Both the position numbers and the translations under genes were made by a program. The notes under the pieces are model-generated. The model saw only the letters and a list, made by a program, of their open reading frames with translations. It was not told where the DNA came from and did no database searches. 64,000 nucleotides of DNA, taken from contig NZ_JBEGII010000001.1 in assembly GCF_040675875.1 (NCBI RefSeq), forward strand, positions 2,604,001 through 2,668,000, read 5' to 3'. Every line of letters begins with the position of its first letter. The first letter of the stretch is position 1. Shown in pieces: positions 56,651 to 64,000 of the stretch. Origin of the DNA: Microbacterium sp. LWO12-1.2. GTDB taxonomy: Bacteria; Actinomycetota; Actinomycetes; Actinomycetales; Microbacteriaceae.

Positions 56651-57727
56651 TCAGCTCCGGCGGGTGCTGGCGCGCTCGACCAGTGCGGTGGGGACGAGCG
56701 ACGCCGACGATGCCCCGGCACCCGCGCCGCCGGTGTCGCCGTCGGTGTCGCCCTCGATGTCGCCCTCGATGTCGGCGACCAGGGCCGCGACGGCGCGATG
56801 CGCGAGCGCCGTGAAGTCCTGCCGGATCGTGGTGAGCGGAGGACGGTAGTTCGCCGCCTCAGGCACATCGTCGAAGCCGACGACGCTGACATCTCCCGGC
56901 ACCGCGCGCCCGCTGTCGGCGATGGCGCGGAGCAGCCCGAGCGCCATCTGGTCATTCGCGCAGAAGACTGCGGAGGCGGCGGAGAGCTGCGCGCCTCCCG
57001 CGAAACCGGACTGCGCGCTCCAGTCACCGCGCACCACGGCGGGAGGGCGGATGCCGGCGGCGTCGAGCGCCTCCCGCCATCCTCGCTCGCGCTCTGTCGC
57101 GGCGAAGGAGTCCGCAGGACCGGCGAGATGGTGCACGACCTCATGGCCGAGGGCGAGCAGATGACGTGTCGCCGCCGCGGCTCCCCCGGCGTGGTCGCTG
57201 TGCACGGCGTGGAATCCGGCATCGGCCACAGCATCGACCACGACGAGGCGGAGCCCGGTCGGACGGTCGGCGGTCGGCACGAGGGCCGAGGCCTCGTTCA
57301 GCACGATCGCGCCGTCGACCTCCTGCTCGGCGAGCCGTTCGAACGCATCGGCCAGGCTCGATCCCGCAGTGACGAGGGTGAGCGCGTAGCCCCGCTCCGC
57401 GGCGGCCTCGGCGGTCGCCTGCAGCATGCGGGAGTTGCCGACCGTGGCCAGGGTGGTGACGACGAGTCCGATGGTCTGCGAGCGACCGGTGCGCAGGGCT
57501 CGCGCCGCGCGGTGCGGGCGGTAACCGAGTGCGGACATCGCCTGCTCGACACGGGCACGTGTGGCGGGATCCACGCGCGGACTGTCGTTCACCACGCGCG
57601 AGACCGTCTGACCGGACACGCCGGCGCGCGCGGCGACGGCGGCCATCGAGACCCGGCCGGTGGCGGGGCGGCGGCGGCGCGGCTCACGGTCGAGCACGGC
57701 GCCGAGATCGTCGTCGGTCACTGCCAT
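56651..57727 (-). CDS. LacI-family transcriptional regulator, probable galactose operon repressor
   Basis: A 358-residue LacI protein. After an arginine-rich N-terminal extension the helix-turn-helix is MAAVAARAGVSGQTVSRVVND (last part GVSGQTVSRVVND), followed by the hinge YRPHRAARALRTGRSQTIGL shortened here to RPHRAARAL. The ligand domain then runs to about residue 330. The C-terminus holds a degenerate acidic repeat (GDIEGDIEGDTDGDTGG) from a 12-base DNA repeat. Start ATG 57727 has GGAGAGGG upstream; GTG 57757 is an alternative. It is divergent from galT, whose promoter carries a LacI-type operator. Confidence 0.88.
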   Translation of the reverse strand: MAVTDDDLGAVLDREPRRRRPATGRVSMAAVAARAGVSGQTVSRVVNDSPRVDPATRARVEQAMSALGYRPHRAARALRTGRSQTIGLVVTTLATVGNSRMLQATAEAAAERGYALTLVTAGSSLADAFERLAEQEVDGAIVLNEASALVPTADRPTGLRLVVVDAVADAGFHAVHSDHAGGAAAATRHLLALGHEVVHHLAGPADSFAATERERGWREALDAAGIRPPAVVRGDWSAQSGFAGGAQLSAASAVFCANDQMALGLLRAIADSGRAVPGDVSVVGFDDVPEAANYRPPLTTIRQDFTALAHRAVAALVADIEGDIEGDTDGDTGGAGAGASSASLVPTALVERASTRRS

Positions 57728-57734
57728 CCCTCTC

Positions 57735-57812
57735 CACAACTCCCGAAACGTGTTCACAACTCCGGAATGTTGACGTTATCACGCCGGAAGTCGTACCATG
57801 TTTACGTGAACA
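57735..57812 (+). promoter_or_regulatory. galT promoter with LacI-type operator over the transcription start
   Basis: -35 TTGACG (57770-57775) and -10 TACCAT (57794-57799), 18 bases apart, place the RNA start near 57806, which is the galT GTG. The near-perfect palindrome TGTTTACGTGAACA (57799-57812) covers that point. A half-site TGTTCAC lies at 57751-57757, and CACAACTCCSGAA occurs twice (57735, 57755). Binding there would block galT and probably the divergent repressor gene. Confidence 0.65.
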
Positions 57813-58990
57813 CGCCTGAACTTCCTGAGTTGCACAGCGAGACCCTCGGCGGCGGCGTCGTCAAGCGCGCGACAGTGCTGGCCGACGGCCGCGACATCAT
57901 CTACTACGACGACCGCGACTCGACGCTCGGCCCCGACCGCGCTGTCGATGCCCGCGCGCTCGACCCCCGCCCCGACACCGCCACGATGCGCCTCGACGTG
58001 CTCACCGGCGACTGGATCACGGTCGCGGCGAACCGCCAGAACCGCGTCATGATGCCCGGCGCCGACGCCGACCCGCTCGCACCGCAGACCCCGACGAACC
58101 CCTCCGAGGTGCCGTCGCTGTACGACGTCGCCGTGTTCGAGAACCGCTCCCCCGCGTTCGGCCCCGCGCTGGCCGAGGCGATCGGCGCAGCCCCCGCCGC
58201 GAGCAACCCGCCCCGCGGGCTCGACGATCTCGCCGCACTCGGCCTCGGCCGCACCCGCACCTCGGTCGGACGCTGCGAGGTCGTGTGCTTCAGCCCCGAG
58301 CACTCCGGATCCTTCGGCACCCAGTCCGTCACCCGCGCCCGCACGGTGATCGAGGCGTGGGCCGACCGCACCGCCGCCCTGTCGCAACTGCCAGGCATCG
58401 AGCAGGTGTTCCCGTTCGAGAACCGCGGCGAGGCGATCGGCGTGACCCTGCCGCATCCGCACGGCCAGCTCTACGCCTACCCGTACGTGACCCCGCGCAC
58501 CACCCGACTGCTCGACGCGATCGACCGTACGGCGCCCGACCTGTTCGCCCGCGTGCTGGAGTTCGAGCAGGCCTCCGAGCGCGTCGTGTTCCGCGGTGAG
58601 CACTGGACCGCGTTCGTGCCGTTCGCTGCCCGCTGGCCCCTGGAGGTGCACCTGATGCCGCACCGCCACGTGCCCGACTTCGCCGCGACCTCCGAGGCCG
58701 AACGCGACGAGCTCGCGCCGCTCTACCTGCGCCTGCTGCGCGGCGTCGATGCGCTCTACGACACTCCGACGCCGTACATCGCCGCGTGGCACCAGGCACC
58801 GGTGAACGTGGGTCGCGACACCGTGCGCCTGCACCTGCAGCTCACGAGCCCGCGTCGCGCTGCCGACAAGCTCAAGTTCCTCGCCGGATCCGAGGCCGCG
58901 ATGTGGGCCTGGGCCGCCGAAGTCACCCCGGAGCAGGGCGCCGCCCGCATCCGCGAAGCCATCGCCCGCGCCGAGGAGGCCTCCGCATGA
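57806..58990 (+). CDS. galT: Galactose-1-phosphate uridylyltransferase
   Basis: A 394-residue enzyme of the Leloir pathway that exchanges UMP between UDP-glucose and galactose-1-phosphate. The active-site HPHGQ is in TLPHPHGQLYAYP near residue 220, and VCFSPEHSGSF and ENRGEAIG are further marks. EVHLMPHRHVPDF carries the second His cluster. The GTG at 57806 coincides with the predicted RNA start and has no ribosome site at useful distance, so the mRNA is probably leaderless. The stop overlaps galK as ATGA. Confidence 0.93.
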   Translation: MNTPELPELHSETLGGGVVKRATVLADGRDIIYYDDRDSTLGPDRAVDARALDPRPDTATMRLDVLTGDWITVAANRQNRVMMPGADADPLAPQTPTNPSEVPSLYDVAVFENRSPAFGPALAEAIGAAPAASNPPRGLDDLAALGLGRTRTSVGRCEVVCFSPEHSGSFGTQSVTRARTVIEAWADRTAALSQLPGIEQVFPFENRGEAIGVTLPHPHGQLYAYPYVTPRTTRLLDAIDRTAPDLFARVLEFEQASERVVFRGEHWTAFVPFAARWPLEVHLMPHRHVPDFAATSEAERDELAPLYLRLLRGVDALYDTPTPYIAAWHQAPVNVGRDTVRLHLQLTSPRRAADKLKFLAGSEAAMWAWAAEVTPEQGAARIREAIARAEEASA

Positions 58991-60165
58991 CCGCCGCACA
59001 GGACAGCGCCCGCGCGCTCTTCGCCGCACTCACCGGACACGAGCCGGACGGACTGTGGTCGGCCCCCGGCCGGGTCAACCTGATCGGCGAGCACACCGAC
59101 TACAACGAGGGCTTCGTGCTGCCGTTCGCGATCCCGCACCGCACGGTCGCCGCGGTCGGCACACGCGACGACGGACGCATCCGCGTGGCCTCGACCTTCG
59201 CCGACGACGCGGTCGAGGTCGGACTCGACGAGCTGGATTCTCTGTTCCCGACCCCCACGGGCTCGCACCCCGCCGTCCCCGAGTGGGCCGCGTATCCGCT
59301 CGGCGTCGCCTGGGCGCTGCAGCTGACAGGAGCCGCGGGTCGCGGGGTCGACATCGCGATCGCCTCCGACGTGCCCGTCGGCGCCGGGCTGTCCTCGTCG
59401 GCCGCGATCGAGGGAGCGACGGCATCCGCTCTGAACGACCTGTGGAATGCCGGACTCGACCGCGTGGCGCTCGCCCGCGTCGGACGCCGTGCCGAGAACC
59501 AGGCCGTCGGAGCGCCGACCGGGATCATGGACCAGATGGCATCGATGCTGGGCGAGCCGGATGAGGCGATCTTCCTCGACTGCCGCTCGCTGGAGGCGCA
59601 GACCGTGCCGGTCGGTGCCGCGGCATCCGGTCTGGCGATCCTCGTGATGGACACACGGGTGAAGCACGCGCACTCCACGGGAGGCTACGGCGAGCGCCGG
59701 GCGTCCTGCGAGAAGGGCGCAGCGATCATGGGCGTGTCGAGCCTGCGGGATGTGTCGGTGGCCGACCTCCCCCGCGCCGAAGAGCTCATGGACGACGTCA
59801 CCTTCCGCCGCGTGCGGCACATCGTGACCGAGAACCAGCGCGTGCTCGACACCGTGCGGGTGCTGCGCGAGCAGGGAGCGCGGGCGATCGGTGGGCTGCT
59901 CATCGCCTCGCATGCCTCGATGCGCGACGACTTCGAGATCTCGGTGCCGGAGCTCGACACCGCGGTGGAGGCTGCCCTGGCTGCGGGTGCGATCGGCGCC
60001 CGGATGACCGGCGGCGGCTTCGGCGGTGCCGCGATCGCGCTCATCGAGCAGAGCGCGGTGGAGACGGTGACGACCGCGGTCGAGGCGGCCTTCGCAGACG
60101 CCGGCTTCACCGCTCCGCACCTGTTCACGGTGGTCCCGTCCGCGGGCGCGCACCGCGACGCCTGA
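58987..60165 (+). CDS. galK: Galactokinase
   Basis: A 392-residue GHMP kinase that phosphorylates galactose at C1. Signature segments are APGRVNLIGEHTDYNEGFV near the N-terminus (sugar site, shortened GRVNLIGEHTDYNEG), the ATP loop PVGAGLSSSAAIE near residue 130, and GGGFGGAAI near residue 345. GIMDQMASM and MDTRVKHAHS are also typical. The ATG overlaps the galT stop. It works first in the galactose route, before GalT and GalE. Confidence 0.95.
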   Translation: MTAAQDSARALFAALTGHEPDGLWSAPGRVNLIGEHTDYNEGFVLPFAIPHRTVAAVGTRDDGRIRVASTFADDAVEVGLDELDSLFPTPTGSHPAVPEWAAYPLGVAWALQLTGAAGRGVDIAIASDVPVGAGLSSSAAIEGATASALNDLWNAGLDRVALARVGRRAENQAVGAPTGIMDQMASMLGEPDEAIFLDCRSLEAQTVPVGAAASGLAILVMDTRVKHAHSTGGYGERRASCEKGAAIMGVSSLRDVSVADLPRAEELMDDVTFRRVRHIVTENQRVLDTVRVLREQGARAIGGLLIASHASMRDDFEISVPELDTAVEAALAAGAIGARMTGGGFGGAAIALIEQSAVETVTTAVEAAFADAGFTAPHLFTVVPSAGAHRDA

Positions 60166-60210
60166 GAGAATGGACCTGGAGCCGTCCCAGTGCGGCAGGA
60201 GAGGAACGCA

Positions 60211-61188
60211 ATGTCCTGGATCGTCACCGGCGGCGCCGGCTACATCGGTGCGCACGTGGTTCGCGCTCTCGCGGATGCCGGGCTCACCCCGGTCGTGCTC
60301 GACGACCTCTCCAGCGGGGTGGCGTCGTTCGTACCGGAGGGCGTGGCGTTCGTGCAGGGCAGCATCCTGGATCGCGAGCTCGTCGAGAAGGCGCTGCGCG
60401 ACCATGACGCGGAGGGCGTGATCCACGTCGCCGGCTACAAGTACGCCGGAGTGTCGGTGCAGCGCCCGCTGCACACCTACGCGCAGAACGTCGAAGGCAC
60501 CCGCGTGATCCTCGAGGCCATGCAGGCCGCGGGCGTCGCGAACATCGTGTTCTCGTCATCCGCCGCCGTGTTCGGCACTCCGGATGTCGCACTCGTGGTG
60601 GAGGACACCGCGAAGAGGCCCGCCAGCCCCTACGGCGAGTCGAAGCTGATCGGCGAGTGGCTGCTGCGCGACCAGGCGATCGCGACCGCCGACTCCGAGA
60701 CGCCGCTGCGCCACACCTCGCTGCGTTACTTCAACGTGGTCGGCTCCGCGGATCCGACGGTGTACGACGTCAGCCCGCACAACCTCTTCCCGATCGTGTT
60801 CGAGGCGCTGATCGCGGGTCGGACCCCGAAGATCTTCGGCGACGACTACGCGACCGAGGACGGCACGAACGTGCGCGATTACGTGCACGTCGGCGACATC
60901 GCCGCGGCCCACGTCGCCGCGGCCAAGCGCCTGTCGGCCGGTGAGCCCATCGAGCCCGCGTACAACCTCGGCTCCGGTGACGGCCTGAGCGTGAAGCAGA
61001 TCATGGATGCCGTCGCTCGCGTGACCGGCATCGATTTCACGCCCGAGATCGGCCAGCGCCGGCCCGGAGACCCCGACCGGATCGTGGCCACCGGAGAGCT
61101 CGCCGCCCGCGACCTCGAGTGGACCATGCGGTACACGGTCGACGAGATGGTGCGCACCGGCTGGGAGGCCCGCCGCAACGCCGGCTGA
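60211..61188 (+). CDS. galE: UDP-glucose 4-epimerase
   Basis: A 325-residue extended SDR. The NAD motif is GGAGYIG near residues 7-13, HVAGYKYAGVSVQRPLHTY is shortened here to YAGVSVQRPL, and the catalytic pair is in PYGESKL (Tyr-x3-Lys) with serines in FSSSAAVFG. FNVVGSADP and GTNVRDYVHVGD are GalE-type. It regenerates UDP-glucose from UDP-galactose. AGGAGAGG lies before the ATG. It follows galK after 45 bases and is the last gene of galTKE. Confidence 0.93.
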   Translation: MSWIVTGGAGYIGAHVVRALADAGLTPVVLDDLSSGVASFVPEGVAFVQGSILDRELVEKALRDHDAEGVIHVAGYKYAGVSVQRPLHTYAQNVEGTRVILEAMQAAGVANIVFSSSAAVFGTPDVALVVEDTAKRPASPYGESKLIGEWLLRDQAIATADSETPLRHTSLRYFNVVGSADPTVYDVSPHNLFPIVFEALIAGRTPKIFGDDYATEDGTNVRDYVHVGDIAAAHVAAAKRLSAGEPIEPAYNLGSGDGLSVKQIMDAVARVTGIDFTPEIGQRRPGDPDRIVATGELAARDLEWTMRYTVDEMVRTGWEARRNAG

Positions 61189-61191
61189 GCC

Positions 61192-62517
61192 TCAGAGATC
61201 GCGGCGGCGGATCGGGTAGATCCAGAAGCAGAGCCACGCGAGCGCAGTGAACAGCAGCGGGATCACGGCGAGCATGAGCCGGATGCCACCGTCGACCGTT
61301 GCGGGCTGCGCATCCTCCAGCGCCGCATCGAACCCGGATGACGTGAGCACGACCGCCGCGACGATCGCCTGGAGTACGACCGAGCCGCGCACCACGAAGC
61401 CGTTCACGCCGAAGTACGCGCCCTCACGGCGATGCCCGGTGCGCACGGCATCCTCATCGATGATCTGCGCGAGCATCACCTCGAGCAGCTGCAGCAGACC
61501 GCCGACGCCCACGCCGACTCCGACGCCCACCAGCGCCGCGCCGAGCACGGTCGACGGCACCAGGTAGCCGAGCACGGTGATGCCGAACACGGCCACGCTC
61601 CACAGCAGCGCGGTACGCGGGTTCGTGCGGCGGACGACCGCGCTCCACAGCACGATCGAGGGGATCGCGGTGACGAAGATCGCTCCGAGCAGCAGACTGC
61701 TCTCGCCCTCCGGCGCGTGCAGCGAGTAGCGCACATAGAACGGGACGGCCGCGAGGATGATCGCGATCGACGTCTGCACGAACAGCGACCCGAGCACGTA
61801 GGGGACGAACGCCCTGTTCGCGAACGTGTAGGTCAGCTGGTCGCGGAAGCGCATCGCCTCGGATGCCGCTTCGGGCACGCGGCGTTCGACCATGCCGCCG
61901 AGGAACGACCAGACCAGCAACACCAGGCACACCGCGCCCAGCACGAGCGCCATGCCCGGCCATCCGATCGAGTCGTACAGCAGCGGTGCCCCCGCGGTGC
62001 CGAGCACCATGCCGATGATCGCGAAGATCTGCCGGGGCACGTTGCCCCGCGCCCGCTCATCCGTGGTGCGGAAGATCTCGGGGAAGAGCGCCGAGATGTT
62101 GAGCACCACGACCACGAACGCGATGTCGTAGACCGCGACGACGATGAGGAACCAGGCGATCAGTCCGCCGGTCGGCAACTCCGGCGGCATCCACACCAGC
62201 ACGAAGGCGACGACCAGCGGCACGATGCCGAAGCCGATCCACGGGATGCGGCGGCCCCACGGGGTGCGGATGCGGTCGGACAGCGCGCCGACCACCGGGT
62301 TCAGCAGGGCGTTGAGGATGCCGTGGGCGATCAACGCCACGGCCACCCACCCGGCGGGCACGGCGAGGTGCGAGACGTAGAAGTAGACGACGAACGCCGA
62401 GAACGTCTGCGCCATGAGCTGAGTGGGGAAGCCGGAGAGCCCGAAGGCGATCGACTGCGCCCTGGTCGGTGCCGCGTCGAGACGCCGATCGCGCAGGCGT
62501 GTGACGAGCGACGTCAT
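61192..62517 (-). CDS. MFS sugar:cation symporter, GPH (MelB-like) family
   Basis: A 441-residue transporter with twelve hydrophobic segments. NPVVGALSDRIRTPWGRRIPWI near residues 73-94 (loop between helices 2 and 3) is the GPH/MelB signature, and LFPEIFRTTDERARGNVPRQ is the middle-region counterpart. GPH proteins import glycosides, pentosides or hexuronides with H+ or Na+. The ATG overlaps the stop of the ChbG-like gene as ATGA, so the partner genes suggest an amino-sugar or disaccharide substrate. It converges on galE with three bases between stops. Confidence 0.87.
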   Translation of the reverse strand: MTSLVTRLRDRRLDAAPTRAQSIAFGLSGFPTQLMAQTFSAFVVYFYVSHLAVPAGWVAVALIAHGILNALLNPVVGALSDRIRTPWGRRIPWIGFGIVPLVVAFVLVWMPPELPTGGLIAWFLIVVAVYDIAFVVVVLNISALFPEIFRTTDERARGNVPRQIFAIIGMVLGTAGAPLLYDSIGWPGMALVLGAVCLVLLVWSFLGGMVERRVPEAASEAMRFRDQLTYTFANRAFVPYVLGSLFVQTSIAIILAAVPFYVRYSLHAPEGESSLLLGAIFVTAIPSIVLWSAVVRRTNPRTALLWSVAVFGITVLGYLVPSTVLGAALVGVGVGVGVGGLLQLLEVMLAQIIDEDAVRTGHRREGAYFGVNGFVVRGSVVLQAIVAAVVLTSSGFDAALEDAQPATVDGGIRLMLAVIPLLFTALAWLCFWIYPIRRRDL

Positions 62518-63425
62518 CGCGTGCCCCGCTGCAGATCGCGCAGCGCACGCCAGCCGATGCGCACGAGGCCTTCGTCGGCGATCGCCTGTGTCACGACCGG
62601 GTCGGAGAGCAGACGCAGCTCGTAGCCCCGCTTGACGGCGGCGAAGTCGACCGCGGAGCGCAGCTCCTCGGTGTCGGTCATCGGATGCAGGTAGATCTCG
62701 GTGACGCCGGCGGGCACGGCGCGCAGCAGCGTGACGAAGCCGTCGCGCACCTGCTCGTAGGTCTCGGCGTCGTCCGTGCCCTCACCGACCAGCTCGAACG
62801 GATGCGACCAGAGCCGGTCGATGATCTCGACCCCGAGCGCGTCAGCCGCGCCGGCCGCCCTGGCGAGGGTGTCGGCGCTGACGCCGTCCATGCTGCGCGG
62901 CAGGCGGAACGGCAGCCCGTGCTGCGCGGCCAGCGCGAAGACCTCGCCGAGGAAGTCGCGGCCGGTCGCGAGCCCGTAGACGGATCCCATGTGGTTGTCG
63001 AGGTGCGTGACGTCGACGCCGGCGTCGAGAGCGGCCTGCAGCTGCGCGGCGAGCTCAACCGCGACATCGTCGGCCGCGGCGCGCTGCTCGACCGCGACCA
63101 CATCGGCCGGGAAGAAGCCGTCGGCGTCGACCAGGCTGCTCGCGGAGCCCGTGAGAGGACGCCACCGGTAGCGGGACCACTCGCTCGTCAGCACCAGGTG
63201 CACACCGACGTCGAGGTCGGTGCGCCCGGCGGCGAACGACAGTGCTTCCGGCGCCCAGGAGCACGGGACCATCAGCGTCGTGGAGTCGATGCGACCGGCA
63301 TCCAGCAGCTCGACGATCGCGGTGTTCGCCGCATGGCACATGCCGAAGTCGTCGGCGTTGAGGATGATCGCCCTGGCGCCGGGGACGAGTCCGAGACGTT
63401 CGGCGAGATCGGAGGGGGCAGTCAT
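62514..63425 (-). CDS. ChbG/YdjC-family carbohydrate deacetylase
   Basis: A 303-residue metal-dependent deacetylase of the YdjC fold. The metal residues are in NADDFG near 26-31 and the HxxxxxH-type segment HLDNHMGSVYGL near 140, with VGVHLVLTSEW between. LHPMTDTEEL near the end holds another conserved His. E. coli ChbG removes an acetyl group from chitobiose or chitobiose-6-phosphate. The start ATG 63425 has AGGAG upstream. It lies between a ROK protein and a sugar symporter, consistent with use of a substituted disaccharide. Confidence 0.87.
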   Translation of the reverse strand: MTAPSDLAERLGLVPGARAIILNADDFGMCHAANTAIVELLDAGRIDSTTLMVPCSWAPEALSFAAGRTDLDVGVHLVLTSEWSRYRWRPLTGSASSLVDADGFFPADVVAVEQRAAADDVAVELAAQLQAALDAGVDVTHLDNHMGSVYGLATGRDFLGEVFALAAQHGLPFRLPRSMDGVSADTLARAAGAADALGVEIIDRLWSHPFELVGEGTDDAETYEQVRDGFVTLLRAVPAGVTEIYLHPMTDTEELRSAVDFAAVKRGYELRLLSDPVVTQAIADEGLVRIGWRALRDLQRGTR

Positions 63426-63447
63426 CGTCGACTCCTGTCGGGTGGGG

Positions 63448-64000
63448 TCAGCGCACGGTCTTGTCGGCCGGCGTGAGGATACGGGTGAACAGTGCGGCAC
63501 GAAGAGCGGATGCCGCCTCTCCTGTCGCGCCGACCAGGGGCGCCTCTACGCCGAAGGACGACACCCGGAAGCCCACGGGCAGCAGCGGCGAGTACTCCTC
63601 CGCGATCCGGGCTACCGCCTCGGCGAGAACAGGGTGCGCGGCACTCCCGCTCAGGATGAAGGCCTCGGGGTCGAGCACGAGGGTGATGGTGCCGGCGATC
63701 AGCACCAGACGTCTGGCGACCTCGGTGACCAGCTGCAGCGCGGCCTCGTCGCCGTCGGCCGCGGCTTCGAGGTGCACGCCGAGCAGTGCGTCGGGGTCGA
63801 GGTCGTACACGCGGGCGAGGTCGCTGACCACGGCGTCGTTCACGACCGGAGCACCGATCGGCAGCGGGCTCTGCGGCAGGTACATGATCTCGCCGGCGAC
63901 GCCGGAGGAGCCGCGGTGCAGGGCGCCGTCGATCACGATCCCTGCACCCAGACCGTCATCGACGAGAAGCAGCAGCGCGAAGCTGGAGAGGTCGGCGACG
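63448..64000 (-). CDS. ROK-family protein, C-terminal part (cut by window edge)
   Basis: The reading frame enters from beyond 64000 and stops at 63448, giving about 183 visible residues. LLLLVDDGLGAGIVIDGALHRGSSGVAGEI is the ROK core, shortened here to LGAGIVIDGALHRGSSGVAGEI in parts, and FILSGSAAHPVLAEAV is the second half of the fold. The zinc motif CxCGxxGC that normally follows GEIGH is absent: no cysteine occurs here. It may be a repressor rather than a sugar kinase. The ChbG-like gene starts 22 bases later, so they form one operon. Confidence 0.82.
   Translation of the reverse strand, partial: VADLSSFALLLLVDDGLGAGIVIDGALHRGSSGVAGEIMYLPQSPLPIGAPVVNDAVVSDLARVYDLDPDALLGVHLEAAADGDEAALQLVTEVARRLVLIAGTITLVLDPEAFILSGSAAHPVLAEAVARIAEEYSPLLPVGFRVSSFGVEAPLVGATGEAASALRAALFTRILTPADKTVR

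Overview
The window is high-GC (about 70%) actinobacterial DNA. The 16S and 23S sequences, the protein families, the cytochrome bd operon in the order cydA-cydB-cydD-cydC, and a short ArgA-type N-acetylglutamate synthase all point to Microbacteriaceae, most likely a Microbacterium chromosome. I see no phage, insertion sequence, CRISPR array or tRNA gene. Genes are tightly packed, many with 4-base ATGA or GTGA overlaps.

Layout. (1) 1-16435: a catabolic island for amines. It holds a PucR-type regulator, methylmalonate/malonate-semialdehyde dehydrogenase, a class III aminotransferase, a five-gene operon of a spermidine/putrescine-type ABC importer plus an amidohydrolase, a GntR/FCD regulator, a short-chain dehydrogenase, an aldehyde dehydrogenase, a gamma-glutamyl-GABA-type hydrolase, a gamma-glutamylamine synthetase and an APC permease. 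Together these look like uptake of an amine, gamma-glutamylation, oxidation, release of the acid, transamination and entry to central metabolism. (2) 16457-25014: a CsoR/RcnR-family regulator, a DUF445 membrane protein, and histidine utilisation (hutG and a P-loop protein on plus; hutH-hutU-hutI on minus) with an IclR regulator. (3) 25049-30800: one complete rRNA operon on the minus strand with two promoters and two terminators. (4) 31215-40178: an oxygenase-like protein, cydABDC, a Cys-containing HTH regulator and radA. (5) 40272-52698: small unknowns, argA, clpC, a three-paralogue DUF2975 membrane operon with its own XRE regulator, a YbjQ-type protein, a dicarboxylate symporter, a Na+/H+ antiporter and an LLM oxidoreductase. 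(6) 52724-64000: pheA, phosphoglucomutase, glycerate kinase, a LacI regulator, galT-galK-galE (galactose through the Leloir route, feeding Pgm), then a minus-strand set of a GPH sugar symporter, a ChbG-type deacetylase and a ROK protein.

The most unusual structure is not a gene. Four loci (3692-3778, 34430-34503, 49292-49379, 52319-52405) share one architecture. Each has two forward copies of a short core exactly 19 bases apart, then two inverted copies exactly 19 bases apart, and the core sequence differs completely between loci. One copy lies inside the linker of CydD. Two further repeat families are dispersed here: a CCCTTCGACAGGCTCAGGGACC-type repeat that has entered the coding regions of pgm and hutH and an intergenic region after radA, and a 56-base palindrome present at 20847 and 32039. 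Regulatory signals visible in the sequence include a probable leaderless galT whose LacI operator covers the start codon, and a 12-base motif shared by cydA and its neighbouring regulator.
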